A stretch of DNA of 64,000 nt, from assembly GCF_027244095.1 (NCBI RefSeq), contig NC_069671.1:5160001-5224000 (forward strand), read 5' to 3'. How positions within the stretch are numbered: position 1 is the first letter of the stretch; every line of letters begins with the position of its first letter. Position numbers and translations under genes: made by a program. The notes under the pieces are model-generated. The model worked only from the letters and a program-made list of their open reading frames with translations, was not told the DNA's origin and ran no database searches. Shown piece by piece: positions 45,557 through 57,739 of the stretch. Source of the DNA: Hemicordylus capensis. Lineage: Eukaryota; Chordata; Lepidosauria; Squamata; Cordylidae.

Positions 45557-48500
45557 CTGCAAGCAAAGAGAGGAAAACATTACTTCTGCTAGCTTTATTA
45601 TTGTTCCTAGTGACACACAACAAAAAACAAAGATCTCACGGAGACAACGAACTGTTCGCATTTCTCAACACATTTGGGATCACATTGCCCCACTGGAATC
45701 AACAGGGGCTGCTGACTCCTGTGCCCCTTGTTGTGGGGTAGGGGTAGGCAATCTCTCCAGCTGTGGCTGAACTCTAACCCCCATCGTCATCCCCAGCCAA
45801 AATAGTCATTGGGGCGGATGGGAGTTGTAGGCAAACAGAGCTTGCCTAGTCCTGTACTAAAGTAAGGCCCGCAGATCTCAGCCACATGAGAAGAGTCCTT
45901 AACACGGCTTGCCAGCACATCCTCAGGGCAACATAGGTATGAGAAAGAGCTTCTCTCAAGTGGCCGAGATTCCCTGACGTTATCACAGCAGCCCTGGAGG
46001 GACACGTAGCAGAGGTTCTCCCATCACTAAAGTCGTATCAGAAGGGGCTCTGTACTTGGAGCTGGAGACCTGCCGAAGCCCAGGAAAAGAAGAGAAGCTT
46101 GTTAGGACTTAGGCCAGTGAGGACCAAAAGGTCTGCCAACTCCAGAAGGCAGAAGGCAACTAAATGAGGAAAGGGGAAATTCACAGCGTTTTCTCGGCAG
46201 GTCCGGACTGCACCACATTGCAGACGTACTCAAGTTCGTAACCAGCTTTTGGGACTTCTGCAGAGTTTATGTAATAATCAACAACTTACATGTGTGTAAG
46301 TCTACCAACAAGCTGAAGCACTGCTTGCTAGCTGCATGAATTTCATACTGCATTCTGAGGGCACAGCTTTACTCACCTCTTCTATTTTCTTGACCAATGG
46401 CCGTGAATTTCTGATGAAAGTGATCTTGCCAATTTTGAAGTCATAATTGGGTATTCCTCTGCAGAAAAGAAAAAAACCACACATAACGGAGAGGTTAGCC
46501 CAGATTTCCCCTTTCTTGGAAATAAAGAATTATAAACAAAGTAGTATTTTCAGCCAGCTTTTAGACAAGATGACTTCTTTCCAACATAACATGTAGGTCA
46601 TGGCTAAGTCCTCTGTAGAACCAGTATTTTAAAAATTGTAGATTCAGCAGAGGACTATTCCCCTCCCGGGTTCTTGCAACATCCCTTACAGGCTGCAGTG
46701 GAGCTGACCATCAAGTCTGAAGGTGAAGCTGAAGAAACTCCGATCTGGGGATCAGAAGGAAATCAAGCCGGGCTAAATAAAGAGATGGATGCAGCAAACA
46801 CCCCACACACACACGCCCAGTAGCGATGCCATCCATTGTGTCCGCACATATTGAAATGCTACCGGTGGCAACAATCAATTGCATTTTGCCAAGAGAACCC
46901 CTTTTATTGTTTCATGGTGAACCAACCTTCGGATGTCTTCAGGTTTAATGGGGGAGGGACTTGGTTCAACACCTTTCTTTTTCCCATCCAACCTGTTCCC
47001 AGATCCTGAAAATGCCTATGGGAATGAGAGAGGCACAGTCAGTCCTATATAAGCATGAAAATCCTAACACCACCATGAGAACATGTACAATGAAGTGTTT
47101 GCCACAAAGCTATGAAGCACTTGCATCTCAATTATTTTTCAAGGGTACTGGAGAACCTCATCTCACTGACACCCGTTTTCAGTACTGTGGAGAAAAAAAG
47201 GTTTAAAACCCATGTATCCATGGTTCCTGGAGGGCCAGAAGTGACAGTGGAGGTAATTTCTGTCCACCATTTTGTCACCGGGGTGCCATTTTGTGGCTCC
47301 TTTCTTTACAAAAACTGACTTTGACTGTTTTCCACAATTTTTGTTGCATTCCTGGGCACATACAGACCCCACGGAGCATGCCACAGTAAATTTTTTCATG
47401 TTTTACTACCGAGTTTTGGCCATTTCCCCCACATTTTTCCTCCACTTTGGAACCTAACCTCCCTTTCCCCATAGCAATAATGACTCGTTACTCACAGTAG
47501 TAGGTGAGGAACGGAACCCCATGAGTAGCAAGTTTCGTCTGAACAGCTTCTAGATAAGTAACCTATGCTCCTAGTAGTTCAGTGGAAGAGCATCTGTTTT
47601 TCCTGCAGAAGGTCCCAGGTTCAATCCCTGGTATCTCCAGGTAGGGCTGAGAGAGATTTCTGCCCGAAACCTTGGACAGCCGCTGCCAGTCAGTGTAGAC
47701 AATACTGAGTCGGATGGACCAATAGTCTGACTTGGTATAAGGCAGCTTCCTGTGTTCCTTAAGTGAGGGATATTTGCATATTATTTGCTCAAGGGGCCTC
47801 TGTGGCTCAGGGCAGCTTTTATCAGCGTCAGCTGATACGCCAACTGCGACCTTACCTGGACAGAGAGAGAGCTTGGGGAGTTACTCACACTGGTAACCTC
47901 CCACTTAGATTACCACAATGTATTGTATGTGGGGCAGCCTTTTTTGAAAACGGTCTGGAAACTGCAGCTGGTACAAAATAGGGCTGCAAGATTATTAACT
48001 TGGACTGGACGTTTTGATCATATCATGCCAATGCTTCGTCAGCTGCTCTGGCTCCCAGTCCCTTTCCGGGCCCAATCCAAAGTGCTGGTTGTAACCTTGA
48101 AAGCCCTAAATGGCTTGAGACTGGGTTACCTGAGAGAATGCCTTGCCCCATATGTCCCTACCTGAATCTTAAGTTCTTCTTCGGAGGCCCTCCTCCGGGT
48201 GTCCCTGCCAAAAGGGGTGAGACAGGTGGCTACCAGGGAGAGGGCTTTTTCGGTGGTTGCACCGTTTATGAATAGCCTCCCAAGTGCGGTTCACTTGGCT
48301 TCATCACTTTGTTCTTTTAGACGCCAGGTAAAGACCTTTTTGTTCACCCAGGCCTTTTAAATCCAGCTTTTCAGATTTGATCTGATTTTTAACTAATTTT
48401 AAAATGAGTTTTAAATGCTGCTTTGTATTGTATTTTATCTTCACCATTTTTTTGCCTGTTATGATTTAATGTGTTAAGTGTTATGTCTTTTTATTGTACG

Positions 48501-51500
48501 TATTAATCCTCTGTTGTGAGCCGCCTAGAAAACAATTTGTTATGTAAGACGTAAGTTTTGGGCGGTGCAAAAAGGATAATAAATAAATAAATAAATAAAT
48601 AAAGATGGTGATGATGATCCCTTTTGATGCAACATCATCAATCAAGAAAAGAAACTTACACGGAAGCCCAGGTCACTCACATAACCACTATGGTCTGCTT
48701 CAACATCCTGCAAAGCAAAGGAGGAAATATGTTGCTGGTTTCATCTTATATTGGCTTTACCATGCAGTACAATACAAAGGCCTGAGAATTTCCTACTAAC
48801 TTTGCCAGGGTTTTGTACACTGAAATTCTTTCTTGTCTCTCAGCAGGGTGGATAAAAATCAGATTTTTTGCTTGAACAGATCTTTTTTTTTTTAAAAAAG
48901 TTCGATGCGATTTAGTCCCCAATAAGTGCATCTAGCATTGCCGCCTAAATCACATATACAGGTGAGAAAATTAATTTCCAAAGATATATAAACTCATCAA
49001 CCAGACCTATCATCTATATTTCAGGAGGAGGAGTGTCCAAAGCACCCCCGCAAAAGTAAAGATTGAGCAAAACAGGTCACTTACTGCAGCCTCTTCATGC
49101 TGTGCCTGCCTTTCTGGTTCTTTGTAGCCCAATGGTGCATCAAAATCCACCTGTATTAAGTAAAGATATATGGCAGGTGATCGCATCCTTTGGTCTCACA
49201 GATTCACAGACCTTGCTACTCGACACTTTATCTGGAATTCTTTTGCCAAGTATATCTGTCTCATGCCCCCAGTGACTGATAAACCTGATGCTAAGGAAGA
49301 ACTGGCAAACCTTTCCCCTTATACTTTGCTAGTGTGATCTTGCCATGAGCAGGAAGATAAACTCAACTCCCCCACATTCTCCTGGTTGCTCCCTGAGCTT
49401 GTAAAAGCTGACTGTCTCCTTGCTCAGAGCGAAGGACTTAGCTCTGAGGACGATCTAGGACAAACGATGCATGCAGTCGATTTGCAATTCTGTGTTAACA
49501 GCTGTGCAGCCTTTCCTTTCCAGTTATTAAAAAACACATTTCTGACCCAGCATCCCTTTCCCCTTTTAAATTAAGTAGAATTTAAGATGCCAGTTTCCAA
49601 CTTACATTCATATCACACTCTATGATGGACACGGCTTTGTCCGGTTTCGTCTCCATGACTCGGAGTTCATAGATCTAAAAAGAGAACTTTTAGAGCCATT
49701 TCAGCAACCAAGCTGCCTGGTTTTATCACCCCAATTATTCAATACAAATTAATAAGATCAACTAATGAAGATTTCTCAAATCAGGCAACAGCCCTACTAA
49801 CAATATTAAGCATGTGATTATAAAACTTTTTTAGAATTCATTCTAAATACAGAACAGAACCCAAACTAGGATTTATATTTCTCTCTTTAATGGCACTCGT
49901 GGATTATTTATTTAACATATTTTCATACAGCCCAAAACTCACATCGCTGGGCGGTTTACAACAATTAGTTGATAGTGCTTGAAACTGCAGGCATTACCTT
50001 CTCATTGTAGTTGATGGCAATAACATCTCCAGTGGTCAGGCAAGCAAAATTTCTCAGAGCATTTTCTAATCTTTAAAGACTATTAAGAGGGAATATAAAT
50101 CTTATCCACATTATTAAATATTACACTGAGTAGAGATCACTTTTCCCCACTAATTACTTGGCCAAGAACCCCTCCTGGGACTTGGACTGTGTCATACCAA
50201 TCCCCAAGATAGCCAAATACTATAGAAATATAAGCGTTTTAATTTGTTCAAATAGCATATTTGAACCGAGAAAAATCACATGTTGCCACAAACATAGGAA
50301 GCTGCCATATACTGAGTCAGACCATAGGTCCATCTAGATCAGTATTGTCAGCCCAGACTGGCAGCGGCTTCTCCAAGGCTGCAGGCAGGAGCCTCTCTCA
50401 GACCTGTCTTAGAGATGCTGCCAGGGAAAGAACTTGGAACCTGCTGCATGCAAGATGCTCTTCCCAGAGCAGCCCCATCCCCTAAGTGGAATATCTAATA
50501 GTGCTCACACATGTAGTGTCCCATTCAAATGCAAACCAGAGTGGACTCTGCTTAGCTAAGGGGACAATTCATGCTTGCTGCCACATGATCTCCCTGTTTT
50601 GGCTGAGGGTTATGGGAGCTGTAGTCAACAACATCTGAGAATACCTTACAGGGAGTTCAAACTATGATTTCTCATTTTGACTTGGAGGCAGTTCCTGATT
50701 TGCCTCCGCACTTTCCACTTCCAAACTTTTGCAGACAGACCACCGAATGGGTATTCTAACTGATGTAGCCTTTTAGAGGTTCCCGATAGTAATCCGTTTG
50801 TTTGCTTGACTTCTGGAGAAGCTAGTTCGGCCTCTTTCCCCACGGTTTTAGGAGAAAAGTACTACAGCCCAAACCTTGCGTCTTGCTCCCCTGATAACAA
50901 GGATACACTGCTTTAGGGTTAGTGATGTCAAGAAAATCGGGACTCTGAGGCTGAAATTTTGAGTAAGTAGCCACTTGAAGATTCACACTCTCCACCTGCA
51001 CCAGGCCTCCTTCTTCCAGGAGCAGGTTCTGCATCATCTGTAAAGAAAGAATGAAATGCACCAAAGAGTCCTTGGAAATATTTAATCTGGCCTGTGCTTA
51101 ATTTTGCCCTCGAAAAAGTAGTGTTTTCCCTCCAACCCATTTTAACTCTAAAGTTGCAAGTTAGCCATGCAAAAGAGTCACTGAAGTCTTAAGAGGTATA
51201 CTTTACAGGCACTGCATTCCTAAAAGTATAATTTATTAGGAATAAAGGAATCTGCCTTATACAGAGTCAAACCATTGGTCCCTCTAGCTCAGTATCATCT
51301 ACCCTGACTGGCAGCGGCTTCTCCAAGGTTGCAGGCAAGAGTCTCTCTCAGCCCGACCTGGAGATGCTGCCAGGGATTGAACCTGGGACCTTCTGCATGC
51401 AAGGCAGTTAGGAACATAGGAAGCTGCCATATACCAAGTCAGACCATTGGTCCACCTAGCTCAGGATTGTCTACACAGACTGGCAGCGGCTTCTCCCAGG

Positions 51501-52513
51501 CTGCAGGCAGGAGTCTCTCTCAGCCCTATCTTGGAGATGCTGCCAGGGAGTGAACATGGAACCTTGATGCTCTTCCCAGAGCGGCTCCATCCCCTGAGGG
51601 GGAATATCTTACAGTGCTCACACTTCTAGTCTCCCTTTCATATGCAACCAGGGTGGACCCTGCTTAGCTAAGGGGACAAGTCATGCTTGCTACCACAAGA
51701 CCAGCTCTCCTCTGACAAGCTCTACCACTGAGATTTGGAGCTCGGTTAAACGTTAAAGAAGTGTTCCACTGTTCATTATTCTGAAAGCTCCTCCACCATC
51801 ATTTCACATTAGCTAACCCACCTGAAATAAACCTTGCAGAGGCTTCACTTGTGCAGCCCCAGTTGAGAAGGACCAACGCATTCACTTACCCAGTGCGGAA
51901 GGTAACAAATGCCCTCGTCAGCCACAAACTCCAACACGCCGCAGTGAGTCATTCGGTCTGAATTTTTATTGGTCAGTTTAAACAACATAGGATAGGTGAT
52001 GTTAAGCCGGCCTAGTAAGAACAGGGAGAGAAAGCTGTGTTATGCTAAACAAAACATTCCTGAAAAGCAAAAAGAATCTTGAGTGGAATAAAATAAAATA
52101 GGAAGTTGTGTTAGGTGTAAATAGCTTTCAGGGGAGCCTTAAAGACCAGTCTTTTTAGCCTGGCTTTTAAGGATATCTCATTTTATTAATCTGGTTTAAA
52201 TGTTTGATTTCAATTGTTTTATTTTGTGTTTTTGAGGTTAATGTAAACCGCCCCAAGTCACTTTAGGAAGGACGGGATATAAATCGAATAAATAAATAAA
52301 TAATAAATTATTTACACAGTCAGACAGGTGTTATTGACTGGTTTGTTTTATCCAGACATCGAGTCCTTCCCAAAGACCTGGGATGGCTGAATTTTATTGT
52401 CAATTGTTATAGATATTGTCGCAGAATATAGGCTGTTCCCAGTAAAGTTGCTTTTTGCAATTGGCTGATGGTGATTTCTGTGGCCCCCATGGTGTTGAGG
52501 TGCTCTTCAAGTT

Positions 52514-52551
<38 letters not shown>

Positions 52552-54089
52552 TCAATTTCTATACCGCCCTCCCAAAAATGGCTCCCATTAAATGGCACAC
52601 ATCCTTAATCGTTTTTATTTGGAAAATGAGAAAAGAAAAACCAGAGGAAAGAATCGGCTTTAACATAAAAAAACAACAACATAGTAGGAAAGATCCTATA
52701 GGTCAGCTATTGTGATGCTATGGTCCTTGTTTATGTTTCACCACACCTGTAAACAGCCTTGAGATTATTAAGTGAATGGCTGTTGGTTAAATGGGAATTT
52801 TAAAGATTTAAATGGCTTGGGGTCTAGATACCCGAAGGAACATCTCTGCCTGAAAGTGTGAGCCTGCCTACATGCTTTGGTCCTCAGAGGGGTCCTGTCA
52901 GATATCCCACTTTCACCAGAGGTTGAGCTGATGGGCAAAAGAGAGAGGGCCTTCTCAGTTACAGTGACAACGGGGTAGTCCTCTCACTCTATAACTTTAG
53001 GTGCCAACTGCAAAACGTTTTGCTTTCCTTTTCAGCAATGAGCTTACTTGCAGGTTACATGCCGTTGCTAATGTCTTGTTTATTACTGGTGCTCCTTTTC
53101 TTGAGAGTGTTTCTAGTTTTATAGTTGCTCGTTTGAAAGTAACACTGAGTTTAATGGAAGACATTAACTGCCTTGGGATTCCAGCTGCCTCAACTGTGGA
53201 GCTGAAAGGTGGCAGAAAAATACTTCTAAAAATAAATACAATACTATCTCTTAGCGTAATCCTTACTGGACAAGTTAAGGCACACATGCTGTTTGCGTAC
53301 ATATGTGTCTAGCAAGATGCTTTTCACAAATAAGTAGAAGAAAAATTACTCACTGAGTTGATCCAAAGCTGAGGGCGGCATGATTACTGCAGAAACAAAG
53401 AAGAAAGTTACAGTGAGATTAGGTACAACATTACAATGGAAAACAAATGTCCACCCTGGTTGCTTATGAATGGCAGACTAGATGTGTGAGCACTGGAAGA
53501 TCCCCCCCCCTCAGGGGATGGAGCCACTCTGGGAAGAGCACCTAGGTTCCCGGTTCCCTCCCTGGCATCTCCAAGATAGGGCTGAGAGAGATCCCTGCCT
53601 CAACCTTGGAGAAGCCGCTGCCAGTCTGGGTAACCAATACTGAGCTAGACGGACCAACCGTCTGACTCAGTATATGGCAGCTGCCTATGTTCCTATGTTT
53701 AACATTCGCGCTAATGCGCAAATGTTACATTCCACCATGTGTGTAACATTGCACAGTACGCCAGCCATTAGCTTTCAGCAGCTTGGAGCAAAACTGCACA
53801 TCACAAGAAATATGGAGTTGCTGCTGCTAATGGCAATTCCTATATCAAGTTTTCCTCTCCATTTAACAACAGCTAGAGAAATATACCCTGGATCCTGACT
53901 TCATTATACTGAGCATTTTGCTTCCTCTGCAAGCCAATGGATGTGGAGAAAGATCAGCCACGACACAACGCAGACAGTACTACACATCATGAGGAAGATG
54001 GGGGATAGAACTCAACCTAGACCTGCCATAAACTGTCCCTGTACCAATTCACAGAAACAGGTTCTGCCCCCAACACAGGATAGGGCAGG

Positions 54090-54123
<34 letters not shown>

Positions 54124-57100
54124 ACATCAGCACTTGTGTTGTGCCAAGGGACCACACACAAAATCGGGGCAGTTCGGAATACAGGATACTGATTAACTTA
54201 CACAGATGCAAGTATGAGTGGCAGCCATTTGCATCGGAGAAAATAGTATCGCGCTGCCAGAAGGCATTAAAAAATCATGATGTGCTACATAGAGACTGTG
54301 GGTGAAGGCTGCATTGTAAGCTGTCGCCATCGGTTCTTCACCCAGGTGCAAGCCTGGCTTCACAATTTGCATTTCAGACACACACACACACACCCCGGCA
54401 AACTGAATTTTGAGATCTGGCATTTGGCCCCTCCCCTTCTACACCAGGCAGTCTGTCTCCATTTTTAAAAAACAGCATGTTTATGCATATGTTTATTTAT
54501 CCTTCCCTTGTTTATATATCCCAAACTTCAAAAGTGACTGCAGAACTGCTTTAAGGGGCACAGGCAGGAGGAAGTGAGGGGTGACGGCACTGGTACTAGC
54601 CAACCAACACCCTCCACATCCAGCTTTTCTCCACTCAAGCTGAACTTTTTTTGAAAACCTGCAGAACCAGTTTTCTCCACATTTGCCCCAGGGAGAAAGT
54701 TATGTTTACTTACAGAGCAGTACCACTTAGGGGTGTGCCAAATTGGTCCACAGTGAACTGGGCCGGTTCAACCAGTTCGATTGTGGAGTGGACTGGTCCC
54801 GGTGAAAGGGGTCCAGTCAGCAATTGAACTGGACCTAAGCCGGTTAGTCCACAGACCAGTTTGAGCACCTGTATAGGGGAATCCAGTGAGGATTCTCCTT
54901 TGCTTCCAAAGGTAATAAAAGGCGGTGAGAGAGGTGCCTTTAAATCTGAAGGAGAAGGCGCATACTGGCTGGCCTGTGCTATGCAAGAAAACCACAGGGC
55001 TCTGGGCACCAGGAGTCGAAATCGACTTGACAGCATAATTTATTTTATTTTTTTAAATTTATTTTTACATTTATATCCCGCTCTTCCTCCAAGGAGCCCA
55101 GAGCGGTGTACTACATACTTGAGTTTCTCCTCACAACAACCCTGTGAAGTAGGTTAGGCGGAGAGAGAAGTGACTGGCCCAGAGTCACCCAGCAAGTCTC
55201 ATGGCTGAATGAGGATTTGAACTCGAGTCTCCCTGGTCCCAGTCCAGCACTCTAACCACTACATCACGCTGGCTCGCTTTACCTTTACCTCTCTCACTGC
55301 CTTTTATTACCGTTGGAAGCAAAGGGGAATCCTCACCGGATTCCCCTTTACAGGCACTTGAACCGGTTCGGTCAGACAGCTGGTCGGTTTGACCGAACCG
55401 GTTCATGGTCCAGTCCAAATTCCGACCAAACCATGCAAACCAGTTCCACACACACCTCTAGTACAGCTGCTATGAGGTCACCTCTAGCGTTCCTGAAGTG
55501 GTATGTTTGTTTTCCATCACACCAGCTCCTAGCACCGCAGCTTCTTCCTTTCTCACATGGTCCCACCCCCAACCCCGCATGTCACCCCTTTGCTTGTATG
55601 CCCCTTGGGCCCAAATTGCTCCTTCTAAGCTGCCATCGTGAAGCTGGAAGAAGAGATGAGAGGGGAGAGAACGCAAGCCACTAGTTCAGCTGCCTAGGAA
55701 TCGCAAGCCAACTGCTCATAACCACCTTTCCTACAGAATAATGAGCAGCTCGATCCTCACACGTCTTACAGAGATGACTCGAACTTGTGCAAGAAACATT
55801 ATTTAAGGGCATTATTTAGCATTTGCAGCTTTATATTGTCTCCAGGTATCACCCTCCACAAACAACTACCCACTAGCCTTCAAGATAATATTATTCAAAA
55901 GAAAATCGGCACATACTCTTCCCGCCTTTCTCCACATCTGACCTGTCATTAGGTCCCGCAAGCATGGACACGGAGAAACAGCGATACTGAGTCGAAAAGC
56001 GGTTCTGGAAGACCCGAGGGATTGGATGATCAAACATATTAAAAGAAAACTGGAGAAAGGGGAAGGAGGGGGGGAGAGAATACAAGGATGCATTAGAAAA
56101 TGTGACATGCCCTTATACAATATAATAGCTGTAATAGGAAAGCAATGATGGGCTATTTGTTTATTCCCAAAAACATGTTGTTATATTTTCCCCAAAACTA
56201 AGTTTATTTGGTTCATTTTCACACAACTAACCATCTGGGTAAGATGCATTAGGAACATCAGAACACCACTTGGCTGATGAGCAGATGCAATTTCCTTTAA
56301 ATGTCAGTCTGAGGCTGCATTCACACAGTCAAGGTGAGTCTGGTTAAAAAGAGTTAACCAGGATCACTGAGCCACAAGAAGTTGATTGTGAGAACACAGA
56401 CTCTAAGGGAAATCCTGGTTAACCCATTATATAATTATCATCATCATCATCATCCCAGGTCCTTGGGAAGGACTCGATGTCTGGATAAAACAAACCAGTC
56501 AATAACACCTGTCTGACTGTGTAAACAACAACAAAAAGAAGTTTCCCCTGCTAACTAGGCAAAGTATCACCCTATTCCAACCTGACTCCACCTTATGAAT
56601 ACAAATATAACAAATATTTATATACCACTTTTCAGCGAAAGTTCCCAAAGTAGTTTACATAGATATAAATAAATAAAATGGCTCCCTGTCCCCAAAGGGC
56701 TCACAATCTAAAAAAGAAACACAAGACAGACACCAGCAACAGTCACTGGAGGTCCTGTGCTTGGGACAGATAGGGCCAGTTACTCTCCCCCTGCTAAATA
56801 AAGAGAATCACCACTTTAAAAAGGTGCCTCTTTGCCCAGTTAGTCCAGGGGACCTAAGAGAGTAGAGCTGGTCTTGTAGTGAAGGTAAGAGCGTGCCATT
56901 GAGTCAACTCGTGGCGACCACAGAACCCTGTGGTTTTTTTTTTGTAGATTACAGGTGGGAGTTATCATTGCCTCCTCCTGCAGTTTGAGAGGATGCCTTT
57001 CAGCATCTTCCTCTATCACTGCTGCCCGATAGAGGCGTTTCCCATAGTCTGGGAAACATACCAGCAAGGATTCAAACAAGTCATTCCCCACACTGCGCCA

Positions 57101-57545
57101 CTAGGTCTTGTAGTATCAAGCACGAATGGTCCCCTTTTGCCAAATAGGGCCCACCCTGGTTTGCATTGGAATGGGAGACCCCAGGAGTGAGCACTGTAAG
57201 ATCTCCCCTTTAGGGGCCCTGGGGGCCCCGCTCTGCATGCGGAAGACCCCCAGTTCCATCCTTGCCATCTCCAGGCAGGGCTGGGAGCGAGGCTCCTGCC
57301 ACCTACCATCTTGGAAAAGAGGCTGCCAGCCTGGGAAGGCAGTCCTGAGCCAGAGGGGCCACGGGCCTGACTCAGCAAGCAGCAGGCCGCTGCCTGTGTT
57401 CCTAGCCCTGGGCTGCTGGTCCAGGAACTTTGCTGGGCTGCCACCAGTCCGGGGAAGCTCCTGCCCCTCCAAAGAAAGCATCCCCGGGGCCCTGCTTGGT
57501 CCAGCCTCTGCAGCCCCAAGTGGGGCTCTGGGGGCTGCCTACCAT
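45482..57545 (-). CDS. UFD1: UFD1, ubiquitin recognition factor in ER-associated degradation (complete)
   Basis: UFD1 pairs with NPL4 as the ubiquitin-binding adaptor of the p97/VCP unfoldase, in ERAD and in removal of CMG from chromatin. Twelve coding exons, 5' to 3': 57545-57543, 56049-55917, 53386-53354, 52011-51890, 51037-50907, 50070-49998, 49674-49606, 49150-49085, 48707-48660, 47015-46927, 46458-46377 and 45556-45482. They sum to 307 residues, the length of the human protein. Residues 1 to about 195 are the UT3 double-psi-barrel fold ([42 protein letters not shown]). The C-terminal half carries two p97-binding SHP boxes, [11 protein letters not shown] and [11 protein letters not shown]. 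The end is RKKGRKP. Exon 1 supplies only the initiator Met. Confidence 0.97.
45735..45850. mobile_element. Foldback MITE, diverged
   Basis: GGTAGGCAATCTCTCCAGCT and GGGAGTTGTAGGCAAACAGA arms. It lies in UFD1 intron 11. Confidence 0.55.
46377..46458 (-). CDS. UFD1: UFD1 exon 11
   Basis: Encodes [20 protein letters not shown] and LVKKIEE. The acceptor is TTCTGCAG and the donor is GTGAGT. Confidence 0.97.
46927..47015 (-). CDS. UFD1: UFD1 exon 10 (SHP box 1)
   Basis: Encodes [20 protein letters not shown] and SPIKPEDIR plus two bases. The donor GTTGGT is weak at +3. Confidence 0.95.
47578..47760 (+). mobile_element. tRNA-headed SINE
   Basis: AGTAGTTCAGTGGAAGAGCA (A box) and GGTTCAATCCCTGG (B box), then the shared body and tail. 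Confidence 0.78.
47795..48602 (+). mobile_element. L2-type LINE, 5'-truncated, with (AAAT)n tail
   Basis: Decayed ORF2 C-terminus ([35 protein letters not shown]), then GAGCCGCCTAGAAAAC and (AAAT)n at 48579-48602. Confidence 0.8.
48660..48707 (-). CDS. UFD1: UFD1 exon 9
   Basis: Encodes [16 protein letters not shown], leading into the first SHP box. The donor is GTAAGT. Confidence 0.95.
49085..49150 (-). CDS. UFD1: UFD1 exon 8
   Basis: Encodes [20 protein letters not shown] and AA. The acceptor is AATACAG and the donor is GTAAGT. Confidence 0.96.
49606..49674 (-). CDS. UFD1: UFD1 exon 7
   Basis: 23 codons, [20 protein letters not shown] and DMN. The donor is GTAAGT. Confidence 0.97.
49998..50070 (-). 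CDS. UFD1: UFD1 exon 6
   Basis: Encodes [20 protein letters not shown] and YNEK. The acceptor is TTTAAAG and the donor is GTAATG. Confidence 0.96.
50290..50590 (-). mobile_element. 5S/tRNA-chimeric SINE, full length
   Basis: ACATAGGAAGCTGCCATATA to GACTCTGCTTAGCTAAGGGG, antisense in the plus-strand view. Confidence 0.82.
50907..51037 (-). CDS. UFD1: UFD1 exon 5
   Basis: Encodes [20 protein letters not shown] through [10 protein letters not shown] plus GT. The donor GTATCC is non-consensus from +4 on, but phase into LENALRNF requires it. Confidence 0.94.
51241..51715 (-). mobile_element. Two adjacent SINEs, the second whole
   Basis: A tail-plus-B-box unit at 51241-51408 (GGGATTGAACCTGGGACC), then a full 5S-chimeric unit at 51411-51715. 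Confidence 0.82.
51890..52011 (-). CDS. UFD1: UFD1 exon 4
   Basis: Encodes [20 protein letters not shown] and [20 protein letters not shown]. The donor is GTAAGT. Confidence 0.97.
52130..52600. mobile_element. L2 tail, R4/Dong-like LINE 3' end and (ATT)n composite
   Basis: Sense L2 tail GTAAACCGCCCCAAGTCAC (52130-52305). Then antisense R4/Dong-like end (reverse reads [20 protein letters not shown]), then (ATT)n at 52516-52549 and an antisense L2 tail. Confidence 0.65.
52730..53240 (+). mobile_element. L2-type LINE 3' end, eroded
   Basis: GTAAACAGCCTTGAGATTAT, then decayed coding-like text (GAGGGCCTTCTCAGTTACAG) and TTAACTGCCTTGGGATTCC. Confidence 0.6.
53354..53386 (-). CDS. UFD1: UFD1 exon 3 (33 nt microexon-like)
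   Basis: Encodes [11 protein letters not shown]. The acceptor is TTCTGCAG and the donor is GTGAGT. Confidence 0.95.
53455..53698 (+). mobile_element. 5S/tRNA-chimeric SINE, head truncated
   Basis: CCACCCTGGTTGCTTATGAA (late 5S part) to GGCAGCTGCCTATGTTCC. Confidence 0.77.
54092..54121. repeat. (AC)n microsatellite
   Basis: About 15 AC units in UFD1 intron 2. Confidence 0.92.
54728..55460. mobile_element. hAT-like element (GGTTC-rich) with nested SINE
   Basis: Ends TAGGGGTGTGCC and, in reverse, TAGAGGTGTGTG. Flanks GTACCACT and GTACAGCT agree at 6 of 8. Inner inverted arms include GGGGAATCCAGTGAGGATTC and GAATCCTCACCGGATTCCCC. Confidence 0.75.
55037..55290 (-). mobile_element. tRNA-derived SINE nested in the hAT element
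   Basis: TTTATATCCCGCTCTTCCTC to GAACTCGAGTCTCC (B box) and CCACTACATCACGCTGGCTC (A box side). A Bov-B-type tail (GTCGAAATCGACTTGACAGC) precedes it. Confidence 0.78.
55917..56049 (-). CDS. UFD1: UFD1 exon 2
   Basis: Encodes [20 protein letters not shown] through RSDVEKGGK plus one base. The acceptor is TTCTCCAG and the donor is GTATGT. Confidence 0.97.
56430..56530 (+). mobile_element. R4/Dong-like LINE 3' UTR fragment after (ATC)n
   Basis: (ATC)n at 56436-56455, then CCCAGGTCCTTGGGAAGGAC and ACACCTGTCTGACTGTGTAA. Confidence 0.6.
56605..56848 (-). mobile_element. L2/CR1-type LINE 3' tail, antisense
   Basis: CCCTGTCCCCAAAGGGCTCA and AAAAGGTGCCTCTTTGCCCA. Confidence 0.7.
56880..57107 (-). 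mobile_element. Sauria-type SINE, antisense
   Basis: CATTGAGTCAACTCGTGGCG (tail) to GCTGCCCGATAGAGGCGTTT and the decayed head. It lies in UFD1 intron 1. Confidence 0.75.
57108..57405 (+). mobile_element. 5S/tRNA-chimeric SINE next to the UFD1 promoter
   Basis: GTCTTGTAGTATCAAGCACG head to GGCCGCTGCCTGTGTTCC tail, unusually GC-rich. Confidence 0.77.
57543..57545 (-). CDS. UFD1: UFD1 exon 1 coding part: start codon only
   Basis: The ATG sits in a GCCGCCATG Kozak context and is followed at once by the donor GTAGGC. This leaves M joined to FSFNMFDHP in exon 2. Confidence 0.93.
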
Positions 57546-57739
57546 GGCGGCGAGGCGCTCCTTCCTCTCTCCCTCTCGCTCGCTTCCAGCAGGTCTCGCC
57601 CAAGGGCCGCAGCTCCAGCGACGCCGTCTGCCGTTGCCTCCTTGCTTCACGCGCCCCAACCTCCCTTCCAAAGCATGCAAGAAACCGGGCAAACTCAAGG
57701 ATTTTTCCCCCCCTCTGTTTCCTTCCCTTCGGGCATTAA

